Shown here: one piece after another, positions 31,388 through 41,000 of the stretch | Position numbering within the stretch: position 1 is the first letter of the stretch | Layout: each line of letters opens with the position of its first letter | DNA from: Bacteroidota bacterium | GTDB lineage: Bacteria; Bacteroidota; Bacteroidia; Bacteroidales; FEN-979 | Direction of reading: 5' to 3' | DNA length: 64,000 nucleotides | NCBI GenBank assembly: GCA_026391835.1 | Contig: JAPLDF010000047.1 | Coordinates: forward strand, 1 to 64,000 | The notes under the pieces: model-generated | Seen by the model: only the letters and a program-made list of their open reading frames with translations | The model's database searches: none | Told to the model about the DNA's origin: nothing | Made by a program: the position numbers and the translations under genes

Positions 31388-33832
31388 TTATTTAATAACC
31401 AATTTCCGTCCCAGGTCTCCTGCAGAAGTCCGCATACGGACCAGGTAAATTCCAGATGCGGCATGCACGTCGGGTACGCTTACCGTATTTGCTCCTGACC
31501 GGGTTGTTGTTGCAGATTTCCAGATAACCTGACCGTCGAAACTCATCAGTTCAAGACTGACCGATTCGCTGGTTTTTGCATTGAATCCAACTGTGAATGA
31601 TCCTGTTGAAGGGTTTGGATAAACGGAAAGATTGGAAATCAACGTATTTTGTTCATTGATCCCTGGATTATGCGCTCTAAAGGTGATGCGAACCGTATCA
31701 GACTGGGTTCCATATTGATTTGTGGCCCGGCAATACACTTTTTTCACGCCATAACCTACTCCTGAAGAGTCGACTTTGATGATCTGGGTATTTTCAAGGG
31801 TTGACCATACATAACTTGTAAACTGGCCGGCATCAAGGGTAACGGTGTCGCCGCCGTATACAGACTGGTCGGGGCCAAGATCAAGCACCGGCTGATCGCT
31901 CAGGGGGATTGCTGAAGTAAAACGATAGGTGAACTCCTGGAAATAGAGGTTGCAGATGGCAGCATCATGGATCACGATGGAGTTTTCGTCATTGCTCACA
32001 TTGGCAGCATCGCTCCAGTTGTGGGACCCGGTCCAGACAAATGGGTCGGAGGGTGTACCCGACTGGTCAATGATCATTACCTTGCTGTGAAGCAGTCCCT
32101 GCTCATGATATTCCCTGAAGTTGTTGCCAAGCGCTGCCTGCAGATCTGCCACAACAGTGGCATCAGAGGTTCCGCGGTTGGTAATGATCACTTTGGAGGT
32201 AACTCCGGCATTTTTCTTTGCAATGATTGCATCGCTGATAACCTTACGGGTGATGAGCATGGTCCCGATTTCAATGTCGTTGTTTGCGGTTGCAATATGG
32301 TTGACGATCTGCTGGTTTACACCGTCACTCGGGCTGAAATACACCTCCACCCGTTTGCCGCCGATGAGCAGTTCATGGGGGGTGTTGTCAGATTTTGCCG
32401 GACCGAACTTCGCGTTGGCCAGGCTGGGGGTGGTGGTGGTGGATCCGAACATTTCATTGAACTCGAGGGTATATACCTTTGCAAGACTTGCATCCTGGAT
32501 GAACAGGATGTTGTTGGCATCGGTGTTTATATTCTGGTCGGTCCAGTTGCAGGAGCCGGTCCAGACGATCGGATCATTCGGATTGGTGGATTGCCCGTCG
32601 ATGACCATGAATTTATTGTGCATGATGCCGGTAGTGACCGGGCGTCCAAGTTTTCCGATGCCCGCAACCAGTGTGGGGAGGGCTGAGTTATTGGTGCCGC
32701 CGTCTGTAACAACCCGGACTTTTACGCCCCTGCCATAGGCCGCATTCAATGCGCTGGCAATGTTGCTGATACCTTCAATGTTGAAATTATAAATGGCGAT
32801 ATCGATGGTTTGCTTTGCACGTGAAATGTAGGCAATGCAGGTGTCATCCACAGCACGGTAGATCTGTATGGCCTTGGGTCCGTTTGCTACGGTTGTGTCG
32901 ACCGGGCGGGTAAAATAGGTCTTGATATTCCCGGTGGAGGTTGACTGGGTGATAAACGTTTTCAACCCGGAAAATCCGGTATCGGATGCGGCAACTGAGA
33001 ATGCCATCACATACAGAAGATCGGAAGGATTACGCCCGGTGATATTGACCGTATGTGAAGTTCCGGTACCTGCACTGCTGAGATGCCCAAGTTCCAGCTG
33101 TTTTGTGAGACCGTAGAAAAGTTCGGTTGTCCCGGCAATATTCGTGTTCCAGCCAAAGGTAAGTGACGAGGTTGAAATATTTGAAACTGCCAGTGGTGTG
33201 GTGAATACGATTGAGCTGGTGCTGATGATGTCATTCTTATCACGGAGCAACAGCTGGTATCCGCTGGTAGCGCTGGTAAATGAAAACTGGGAGCAAAGGC
33301 CGATCAGCGTAACCTGGTCAGCAGGGATAATCTGGCCGACAAGATTCGAAAGGGTGTTTACACGTACCTGGCATGTTTCGCCATTGGCTGTAACATTGTA
33401 GTTGGTGTTCCCTGAGAAAACCCCGCCAGCGTTGGCAAAGGTTACATCAACCATTTTTACCAGCATGGCTTCATACTGTTCCTTCATTTGCCCGGGGGTA
33501 ATGACGATGGGGGCAGGCAAAGGTTTTGGTGCAATGGCCACGATCGAGGTGACCGGGTCAAGCTCGAGTAAATAATTATAATTTTTGGTTACCCCGGTTA
33601 CAACAACAGAGTCGCCGCGGTCAATACCGCTCACGGATGCACCGTAGGCAGCGATGCCTGCTGTACCGTCCTGGATGTAGCGGATGATGCCCAGTTCGGA
33701 ACCGTTGGTCACCACGCCGCGGATGGTTACCGTGGAACCTTCGGCCATGGCCCTTGCTGCAGCAATGTTGGCCTGGGAGAAGCCCTGGATTCCCAGGACG
33801 ATCAGGAATATAGATAATGCTATTTTTTTCAT
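31388..33832 (-). CDS. T9SS-secreted protein with OB-fold and two phospholipase-D-like domains
   Basis: 814 residues. The order is: signal peptide (ALSIFLIVLGIQGFSQ); OB-fold domain of the YhcR/ExeM type (about 20-200, VTIRGVVTNGSELGIIRYIQ); Fn3-like domain (about 205-300); two PLD domains with HxK motifs (MHNKFMVIDG and LHSKVMIID, each followed by a WTGSxNWxD motif); Ig/PKD-like domain (about 655-730); T9SS type A sorting domain from VYPNPSTGSFTVGF to the end. Paired PLD domains suggest a nuclease or phospholipase; the OB-fold favours nucleic acid. It would be exported by T9SS and anchored to or released from the cell surface. Confidence 0.88.
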   Translation of the reverse strand: MKKIALSIFLIVLGIQGFSQANIAAARAMAEGSTVTIRGVVTNGSELGIIRYIQDGTAGIAAYGASVSGIDRGDSVVVTGVTKNYNYLLELDPVTSIVAIAPKPLPAPIVITPGQMKEQYEAMLVKMVDVTFANAGGVFSGNTNYNVTANGETCQVRVNTLSNLVGQIIPADQVTLIGLCSQFSFTSATSGYQLLLRDKNDIISTSSIVFTTPLAVSNISTSSLTFGWNTNIAGTTELFYGLTKQLELGHLSSAGTGTSHTVNITGRNPSDLLYVMAFSVAASDTGFSGLKTFITQSTSTGNIKTYFTRPVDTTVANGPKAIQIYRAVDDTCIAYISRAKQTIDIAIYNFNIEGISNIASALNAAYGRGVKVRVVTDGGTNNSALPTLVAGIGKLGRPVTTGIMHNKFMVIDGQSTNPNDPIVWTGSCNWTDQNINTDANNILFIQDASLAKVYTLEFNEMFGSTTTTPSLANAKFGPAKSDNTPHELLIGGKRVEVYFSPSDGVNQQIVNHIATANNDIEIGTMLITRKVISDAIIAKKNAGVTSKVIITNRGTSDATVVADLQAALGNNFREYHEQGLLHSKVMIIDQSGTPSDPFVWTGSHNWSDAANVSNDENSIVIHDAAICNLYFQEFTYRFTSAIPLSDQPVLDLGPDQSVYGGDTVTLDAGQFTSYVWSTLENTQIIKVDSSGVGYGVKKVYCRATNQYGTQSDTVRITFRAHNPGINEQNTLISNLSVYPNPSTGSFTVGFNAKTSESVSLELMSFDGQVIWKSATTTRSGANTVSVPDVHAASGIYLVRMRTSAGDLGRKLVIK

Positions 33833-33864
33833 TTTTTTTGGTATAACAGGTTGATTATTTAAGA

Positions 33865-33924
33865 ACAGGTGAACTGGTAAAAGAGTAAACAGGTTAACAG
33901 GTAAACAGGTGAATGGGTGAATGG
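33865..33924. repeat. 8-bp word array (CAGGTAAA type)
   Basis: Imperfect tandem words CAGGTTAA, CAGGTAAA, CAGGTGAA and TGGGTGAA in the gap between the PLD gene and the TonB receptor gene. This is the reverse complement family of the array at 48728-48800. Confidence 0.75.
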
Positions 33925-33944
33925 TTTAATTATATTATTATGAC

Positions 33945-36842
33945 TTAGAAACTTAAAGCGACGGATGCATTGAATGTTCTGCCCTGGCCAAAGAAGACCC
34001 CGGCAGACGCCGCATTAAAATCCTGTGTGGATGTGGAGTATGAATCGTTGTTCTTGGCATCGGATATATAAGCCCTGTCAAGTAAATTCAGGACACTGGC
34101 GCGTACATCCAGCTTTACACGTTTGAAAACGAACCTGTACCCGGCATTCAGGTCTACAAGATAGTAGAGCGGAAGCCGCCATGAATCGCGGGGATTGCCG
34201 TCTGCATCGAAACTGTTCGGATATTTTGTCGGATCGAGAGAGGTAGGATCCATTTGTGAGAAGTTTTTATCAAAAAGTGTAAAGCTGCTTGATACATAGA
34301 GGTACTTGATGATTTCCCAACGTACGCTTTCCATGAACTGGAATTGCGCCGCATCGCCTACGTGGACACCTTTGGCATTAAAATTAATGGCTGTTGCATA
34401 GGTACCTGTCGGGTCATAAACGATGTCATGAACCTCTGAAGTCCATCTCCAGTCGCCCCATGAAAGTACCTGGTCCCACTGCAGGGAGGAAAACGGTTTC
34501 CAGCCAAATTCAACTTCAATCCCTTTATGAAGGGCATTGATGCCTACCGTGTTTTTGGGAAGGTTGTCGCCCTCGGCTCCGCCGCCTATCAGAACGTCCA
34601 CCGGTTTGTTGACCCAGTTGGTGAAATAAGCATTCACATTGAGGGCCACTTTTTTTGAATTATAGCTGTACCCTACTTCTACTGCTTCGATGATCTCATT
34701 TTTCGTGTTCAGCGCTGCTTTGTTGGCATTGTTAAACACGTTTGAGAATCGCGGCGCCTTGGAAAGATAGCCAAGGTTCATGAAAACATTGTTCCGCTTG
34801 TTGATGTTGTAATTTGCCCCGACTTTGATGGTGAATCCTCCAAAAGTCTTCCAATCGGTTTGAGCGGTGCGGGCCTGCGAAGAATGGGTATTATAAGCAG
34901 TTGCATTTACGATGTACTGGGTTGAATCACCATGTTTCACAAAAACGGTGTCGCCCAGCATGTAGGTGGAGTCCTTCTGGCTGTAATTATAGGTAAGATT
35001 CTGTGTGCCGTTGGAATAGAAGATGTCGCTGTCGCCTACGGCCATGGCATAAGTTCTTCCGTCAATCAAAAGGTCCATTTTTTTAAAGTAGTCTATTCGC
35101 TTATACGCCGACACGGCTGCAGTCAGGTTGACAAAGGCAGACCAAGGCCCTTTTTTAAATTCCAGCTGGGAAAAGAGTCCTCCCCAGCGAACCAGGGCGT
35201 CGTTGTAATAATAAATCTTGTCACCCTCTTTTTGATGAATATAACTGCTTTGGGTGTGGTTGTTATTATCGCGCATGAATTCCCCGCCAAGAAGGTCGTA
35301 AACCTCGGCATAATGCTGTGCTTTGTATGTCCTCAGGTCAAGTCCGCCCGAAAGGTTCCAGTTTGGATTGATATCCCACGAAAAAGTGGACAATAACCCA
35401 AACCATCGGTGGTTGTTCATGCTACTCCTGATGATCCCCAGTGACTGGCCAGGCAGTTTGTTCTTGTCATACGCGCTCACGGTCATGTTCTGGTTGTAAA
35501 ACTTCTGGTAATTTATCTGGCCCGTAGCGTCCATATCAAAGGTACCAGTGCTATAGCTTCCATCAATATTTGAAAGATAATTTCCTGTTCCTCCCCCGGA
35601 TCCGATGGATGCATACAGGATGTTGGAGAGATAAAATTTGTCGTTGATATGCCAGAAATCGCGCAAACTCAGCTGCGGCTTGAAATAGTAATTTAATGAT
35701 TGGGTAAGGTCCTCCGAAGTGCCGGTGTTTATCTTGGTGGGTTTACCTGATTCATCATTCGGACCCCAATTCCAACGGTTCAGTCTTCCCCAGTTTGAGT
35801 TGTAGCGAAGTCCATAATCGGCTGCTTTGGAAACATCAACACCCAGTTTCTCGGCATAGGCCTTGTCGAAGGTTCCGATCGATTTCATGTAGGCGCGCTG
35901 GGCATGTTTCTGCGGTGCTCCCATGGCCGAAAAGGTCAGGGTATGGTGACCAAGTTTTTTGTCAACGCGGATATAACCAAACCAGCCTTTGGTCCAGGTA
36001 TTGTCAACCCAGCCATTGCCCTGCTTGTAAGATCCGGCAAGTGTGATCCCCCATCCATGTTTCAACTGGCCTGTTGTAACGCCCAGGGATGTGCGCAAAT
36101 ACCCGTCGCTGCCAACTTCCTGTTTGATGGAGGCACCAAAGTTGGCTTCTATTCCTTTTGTGATGATGTTCATTGTACCGCCTACCGAAGGCAGGGCAAG
36201 TTTCGAGGCACCAAGACCGCGTTGTACCTGGATATTCCGGGTAACCGCATCGAGGCCGAACCAGTTCGACCAGTAAACCCAACCATTTTCCATATCATTG
36301 ACAGGGATCCCGTCAATCATCACGGCCAGGTTGCGCTGGTTGAATCCGCGGATGTTGATGCGGGCATCGCCGTCACCCCCGCCCTGCTGGGTTGCATACA
36401 CACCGGGGGTTTTGTTCAGGATCATCGGGATGTCGCGTGAGGCGAGTTCTTCCTGGAGTTTGATTGGCTGAACGGTTGAAAAGGCAACCGGTGTTTCGCG
36501 GGTTTTGGCCACATCGCCGATAACTTCAACTTCTGTCAGCGTTGGGGTTTTCAATGAAAAATTCTGTGTGACCTCTTCCTTGCCGACTGTCACATCTGCT
36601 TCTACCGGCAGGTAACCAACATAAGATACTTTGAGGTGATATGTTCCAGGTTCAACCTTCAGGTAATACCGTCCGTCCATATCGGTAACGGCCCCTTTTC
36701 CCTCGCCGTAAAGGATTGTGGCGCCTATGAGCGTTTCCCCTGAATTGGCGTCGGAAACAACGCCCCGGATCATGTTTTTCTGGGCAAAAAGCAGGACTGG
36801 AAAAAGGATTGAAAAGAATAAGATTGTAAGTTGTTTCGTCAT
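33945..36842 (-). CDS. TonB-dependent outer-membrane receptor
   Basis: 965 residues from MTKQLTILFFSILFPVLL (signal peptide ending LLFAQ); a 37-codon upstream extension would run through a palindromic repeat and is rejected. A carboxypeptidase-regulatory-like domain (about 22-105, MIRGVVSDANSGETLIGATI) is followed by a plug domain (about 115-235, DIPMILNKTPGVYATQQGG; RGFNQRNLAVMIDGIPVND) and a beta-barrel ending in an aromatic C-terminus (FNASVALSF). No SusD partner is present, so it is not a classic Sus pair. It lies between the T9SS lamin-tail and PLD proteins and may import nucleic-acid breakdown products; that is inference. Confidence 0.93.
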   Translation of the reverse strand: MTKQLTILFFSILFPVLLFAQKNMIRGVVSDANSGETLIGATILYGEGKGAVTDMDGRYYLKVEPGTYHLKVSYVGYLPVEADVTVGKEEVTQNFSLKTPTLTEVEVIGDVAKTRETPVAFSTVQPIKLQEELASRDIPMILNKTPGVYATQQGGGDGDARINIRGFNQRNLAVMIDGIPVNDMENGWVYWSNWFGLDAVTRNIQVQRGLGASKLALPSVGGTMNIITKGIEANFGASIKQEVGSDGYLRTSLGVTTGQLKHGWGITLAGSYKQGNGWVDNTWTKGWFGYIRVDKKLGHHTLTFSAMGAPQKHAQRAYMKSIGTFDKAYAEKLGVDVSKAADYGLRYNSNWGRLNRWNWGPNDESGKPTKINTGTSEDLTQSLNYYFKPQLSLRDFWHINDKFYLSNILYASIGSGGGTGNYLSNIDGSYSTGTFDMDATGQINYQKFYNQNMTVSAYDKNKLPGQSLGIIRSSMNNHRWFGLLSTFSWDINPNWNLSGGLDLRTYKAQHYAEVYDLLGGEFMRDNNNHTQSSYIHQKEGDKIYYYNDALVRWGGLFSQLEFKKGPWSAFVNLTAAVSAYKRIDYFKKMDLLIDGRTYAMAVGDSDIFYSNGTQNLTYNYSQKDSTYMLGDTVFVKHGDSTQYIVNATAYNTHSSQARTAQTDWKTFGGFTIKVGANYNINKRNNVFMNLGYLSKAPRFSNVFNNANKAALNTKNEIIEAVEVGYSYNSKKVALNVNAYFTNWVNKPVDVLIGGGAEGDNLPKNTVGINALHKGIEVEFGWKPFSSLQWDQVLSWGDWRWTSEVHDIVYDPTGTYATAINFNAKGVHVGDAAQFQFMESVRWEIIKYLYVSSSFTLFDKNFSQMDPTSLDPTKYPNSFDADGNPRDSWRLPLYYLVDLNAGYRFVFKRVKLDVRASVLNLLDRAYISDAKNNDSYSTSTQDFNAASAGVFFGQGRTFNASVALSF

Positions 36843-36872
36843 AATTTCCTGGAATTTGGTGATATGATACGC

Positions 36873-36896
36873 AGAGACGTGGCAGGCCACGTCTCT
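36873..36896. repeat. 24-bp perfect palindromic repeat (AGAGACGTGGC-AG-GCCACGTCTCT)
   Basis: Two 11-base arms with a 2-base centre, flanked by TAC at one side. It lies in the 111-base gap between the lamin-tail gene and the TonB receptor ATG, so it would be a hairpin in the transcript leader. Palindromes of this consensus are dispersed in several bacterial phyla. Confidence 0.8.
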
Positions 36897-36953
36897 ACAT
36901 TTGAACAAACCATATGGATCGCCCCGAAGTATGGGACACGACTGTTCATGCAA

Positions 36954-37985
36954 CTACTGAACAATAATTTTTTTAATCACCGACTGGTTATCGCTGAATA
37001 GTACTTTTACAAGGTAGATTCCTTCGGGAATGTTGTTGAGCGAAACCTTTACATCCCACTGATGTGAAACAAACACATGCGAGTATACCGTCTGCCCGAC
37101 GATGGAAACAACTTCAACAGATGAAACCGGGGCAGAGGTTTGTACTGTAAACCGGTTGTTGGTCACAGGGTTTGGTGTGATCACCACACTCTGGTTATGG
37201 GTAAGGTTGCCAATGCCGGAGGATGTTTTGCAATCACACCAGTGCTGGCCAAGGCTGTCAAAGAAGTTAACAGGCATGGAATCATACTCGAGCAGGGCGT
37301 AGAAGCTGTCGGGAACGCCTCCGGTAGAGGTATTTCCGTAGCTGAACATCGTGGCAAGATCAACTCCGTGTTTGATGTTGTGTTTCCTTTTCAGGGTTTT
37401 GCTTTTTGTCAGGTACTGGCCGGTGCCGGTGATGTAGGGTTTGGTGTCGGTCCATGCGCCTGAAGGGGAGTAATTTCCCGGACCCTGCCAGTTGCTTGGC
37501 CTGATGCCGATCTCTCCGAAGATGTCAATGTCAGTCCAGGTGCCACTTACCAGCTTCTGGAGGGAAACAGCATCGTCGCCATTCCAGAAAATGCAGTTTC
37601 CGCCGGGTGTCGGGGGAGTGGTACCGTATGCATACGGGGCAAGCCATGTGGCGTGTTTGCGCAGTGCCGGCCAAACCATCGTATCCTGTCCTGCAGGAAT
37701 GGTATCCTGGATGATAACCATAACTTTATATGAGTCAATGGTACCTGTAAGGTTGACAACATATTGGATATCCTGGTCTGAGAGGGTGCTTCCGTTTGAC
37801 CACCGGATAATCCTGTATAAATTATCAAGAACAATCGGGGCATGTGTGGGATTGTAAAGTTCCACGGATTTGTTGTTGTTCCAGCCTTCCACATATTCCG
37901 ACATGAAGATGTCTGAACAGTCGGTTTGGGCGTAAAGTGCGCCTGCTGATAAGATTGCTGCAAAAAAGAGTACAAGTTTTTTCAT
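36954..37985 (-). CDS. T9SS-secreted lamin-tail-domain protein
   Basis: 343 residues. A signal peptide (VLFFAAILSAGALYAQ) is followed by a lamin-tail-like domain (about 20-160) with CSDIFMSEYVEGWNNNKSVE and ELYNPTHAPIVLDNLYRIIR. The middle part is Trp/Gly-rich, and a T9SS type A sorting domain runs from VITPNPVTNNRFTVQT to GIYLVKVLFSDNQSVIKK. Lamin-tail domains are frequent accessory modules of bacterial extracellular nucleases. It is upstream of and co-directional with the TonB receptor and PLD genes; a shared transcript from the promoter box at 38024 is likely. Confidence 0.85.
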   Translation of the reverse strand: MKKLVLFFAAILSAGALYAQTDCSDIFMSEYVEGWNNNKSVELYNPTHAPIVLDNLYRIIRWSNGSTLSDQDIQYVVNLTGTIDSYKVMVIIQDTIPAGQDTMVWPALRKHATWLAPYAYGTTPPTPGGNCIFWNGDDAVSLQKLVSGTWTDIDIFGEIGIRPSNWQGPGNYSPSGAWTDTKPYITGTGQYLTKSKTLKRKHNIKHGVDLATMFSYGNTSTGGVPDSFYALLEYDSMPVNFFDSLGQHWCDCKTSSGIGNLTHNQSVVITPNPVTNNRFTVQTSAPVSSVEVVSIVGQTVYSHVFVSHQWDVKVSLNNIPEGIYLVKVLFSDNQSVIKKIIVQ

Positions 37986-38023
37986 ATGTTTGGTTTAAAG
38001 GGTTACTATCCGAAAATGAGGAA

Positions 38024-38031
38024 CAAAATTA
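38024..38031 (-). promoter_or_regulatory. -7 promoter box for the lamin-tail protein
   Basis: TAATTTTG on the minus strand matches TAnnTTTG, 38 bases upstream of the ATG. Confidence 0.45.
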
Positions 38032-38064
38032 AGAAAAGTTAGGGCAGGCGGCATAAAAGAATTG

Positions 38065-41000
38065 TTAAATGTTCGTAACTTTTGAAATTTGGAATGGTTC
38101 CAATCTGACAAGGGCTTCGTTGATTCCCGCTACATCGCGGAAAGTCATGAACAGCCTGTTTTTTTCCTCCGTCATTTTAGCCCCGTGCGGGTTGCTTTTC
38201 ATGCATTCCAGGACGTTGGTGAACTGGTCTGACTGGAAGTAACCCGATTCGGGGTTGTTGATGAAATAGGCTGTCAGCCGCTGGTTCCTGAGAACAAGTT
38301 TTTCGAATCCGATGCTCCGGGCCAGCCAGCGCAGGCGGATGGTATGGAGCAAGGTTACGGTCTGTTTCGGGACCGGTCCGAACCGGTCGATCATCCGTTC
38401 CATGAACTTCATCAGGTTCTCCTCCGTTTCGATGGAATCGAGTTCTTTATAGAGGTTGAGCCTTTCGGTCATGTTGGTGATGTAATAATCGGGAATCAGT
38501 ATCTCCAGGTCGGTCTCGATGACACAATCCCTCACGTAGGAAACAGGGGTATTGGCGGGGAACAGGTCTTTGAAATCGGTCTCCTTGAGTTCAAGCAAGG
38601 CTTCGTCAAGGATCTTCTGGTACATTTCATAGCCGATCTCCGAAATGAAGCCGCTTTGCTCGGCGCCAAGAATGTTCCCGGCACCGCGGATATCGAGGTC
38701 GCGCATGGCAATGTTGAAACCGCTTCCGAGATCGGCAAACTCTTCGATGGCGCGCAGCCGTTTGCGGGCCTCGTCGGTGAGCGACGACATGGGTGGCGCC
38801 AGCAGGTAACAGAATGCTTTTTTATTGGACCGCCCCACCCTGCCGCGCAACTGGTGCAGGTCGCTCAGCCCGTAATGGTGGGCATCGTTGATGATGATGG
38901 TGTTCACATTAGAGATGTCAAGTCCCGATTCAATGATGGTGGTGGCAATCAGCACGTCGTACTCTCCTTCGATGAAATCGAGCATCACCTTCTCAAGTTT
39001 GTGACCTTCCATCTGCCCGTGGGCGACAGCAACTTTTACGCCGGGTACCATGCGCTGGACCATCGCTGAGATATCCATGATGTTCATCACGCGGGTGGTG
39101 ACAAAAAACACCTGTCCGCCGCGCTGAACCTCATAGGTGATGGCCTCTTTGATCACCTCCTCGCCAAAGGGATGGATCTCGGTTTGCACCGGGTACCTGT
39201 TTGGCGGCGGGGTGTTGATGATGGAAAGGTCGCGTGCGCCCATGAGCGAGAATTGCAGCGTCCTTGGAATGGGCGTGGCGGTGAGGGTAAGGGTGTCGAC
39301 GTTGACACGCATCATTTTCATCTTTTCCTTGGCCCCCACCCCGAATTTCTGCTCCTCATCCACGATGAGCAAACCCAGGTCCCTGAACTTCATATCCTTG
39401 CTTAGGAGGCGGTGCGTTCCGATGAGGATGTCGATCTTTCCCTCTTCCAGGTCGATGAGCAGCTGTTTCTGCTCTTTGGCCGATTTGAACCGGCTGATGT
39501 AATCAACCCTGCATGGAAACGCCTTCAGGCGCTCGGCGAATGTTTTGTAATGCTGCAAGGCCAGGATGGTTGTCGGAACCAGGACTGCAACCTGTTTGCT
39601 CTCGGTGACCACCTTAAACGCCGCGCGAATGGCGATCTCGGTCTTCCCGAACCCGACATCGCCGCAAATCAGGCGGTCCATCGGGAAGGTCTCTTCGAGG
39701 TCCTTCTTTACATCAATGGTTGCCTTGATCTGGTCGGGGGTATCTTCGTAAATGAACGACGCCTCCAGTTCCGTCTGCAGGTAGGTATCCGGCGCACACG
39801 CCAGCCCGTCTGCAGCCCGGCGCTCAGCGTACAGTTTGATCAGTTCCTTGGCAATGTCCTTGACACGGCTCTTTGTTTTATTCTTGAGTTTATTCCAGAC
39901 ATCCGACCCGAGGCGGTTCATTGACGGTGCAGCCCCCTCCTTGCCAATGTATTTCGAGATCCTGTGCAGTGAATGAATGCTGACGTACAGCAGGTCTTCA
40001 TTTTTATAGATCAGCCTGATCGCCTCCTGCTCCCTGCCGTTGTTGATGATCTTTTCGAGCCCGTCGAACCGCCCCACCCCATGATCGATGTGGGTAACGA
40101 AATCGCCTGGACGCAGGTCGTACAAATCTTTCAGCGTCAATGCCTCCTTGGCTGTATATCCTTCGCGCAGGTGGAACTTGTGATACCGTTCAAAAATCTG
40201 GTGGTCGGTGTAACAGGTGATCTTCAGGTCCTTGTCGATGAAACCTTCGTGGAGGGAAAAATTGAGCGTAGTAGAAAGAGATTGACGATTGACGATTGAC
40301 GATTGACGATTGACGGGTGATTCATCGGACTTTTTTGATTCAATGTCTTCAAATATGCTTTGAAGCCGTTCGGCTTGTTTGGGGTTGTCGGCCAGCAGGA
40401 AATTCTGGTAACCATTGTCGGCATTCTTATGAAGATCCTCCAGCAGCAGGTCGAAATTTTTATTGAATGATGGCTGCGGCGAGGTATTGAAAACCACGGG
40501 CTGGCCTGTTTTAAAATAGAACTGTTGCCCGAATTCGAAAGTGGTAAAGTCAAGCAGCGTTTTCAGGAATTCGCTGCCATATACCAGCAGGTCGGAAACA
40601 GGCTGTTGTTCCATCAGGTGCGCCATTGCACCGGCATCCTCGAGCCAGATCACCGCTGTTTCTGGAAGGAAGGCAAAGATGGATTCATAGGCGATCTTCT
40701 TGTCTGCATTCACCCGGATGTCGGGAACAATACTGATCTCCTGCATTTTCTGGATCGAGAGCTGGCTTGAAGGATCAAATGTCCGGATGGTACCCACTTT
40801 GTCGCCCGCGAATTCGATCCGGAACGGATGATCACTGCTGAAGGAGTAGACATCGATCAATCCCCCGCGCAGGGAGAACTGCCCTGGCTCCGCAACAAAA
40901 TCGGCACGCTCGAATTCATACTCCACAAGCAGGTCGAGGATGAAGTCCATGTTGACCTGCTCGCCGACCGACAGTTTCAGGGTGTTTTTTTCGAGGTATT

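Noticed and set aside
36843-36953. 37-codon N-terminal extension of the TonB receptor
   Set aside because: It would place a signal peptide internally and runs through a 24-bp palindromic repeat; MTKQLTILFF gives a proper signal peptide.
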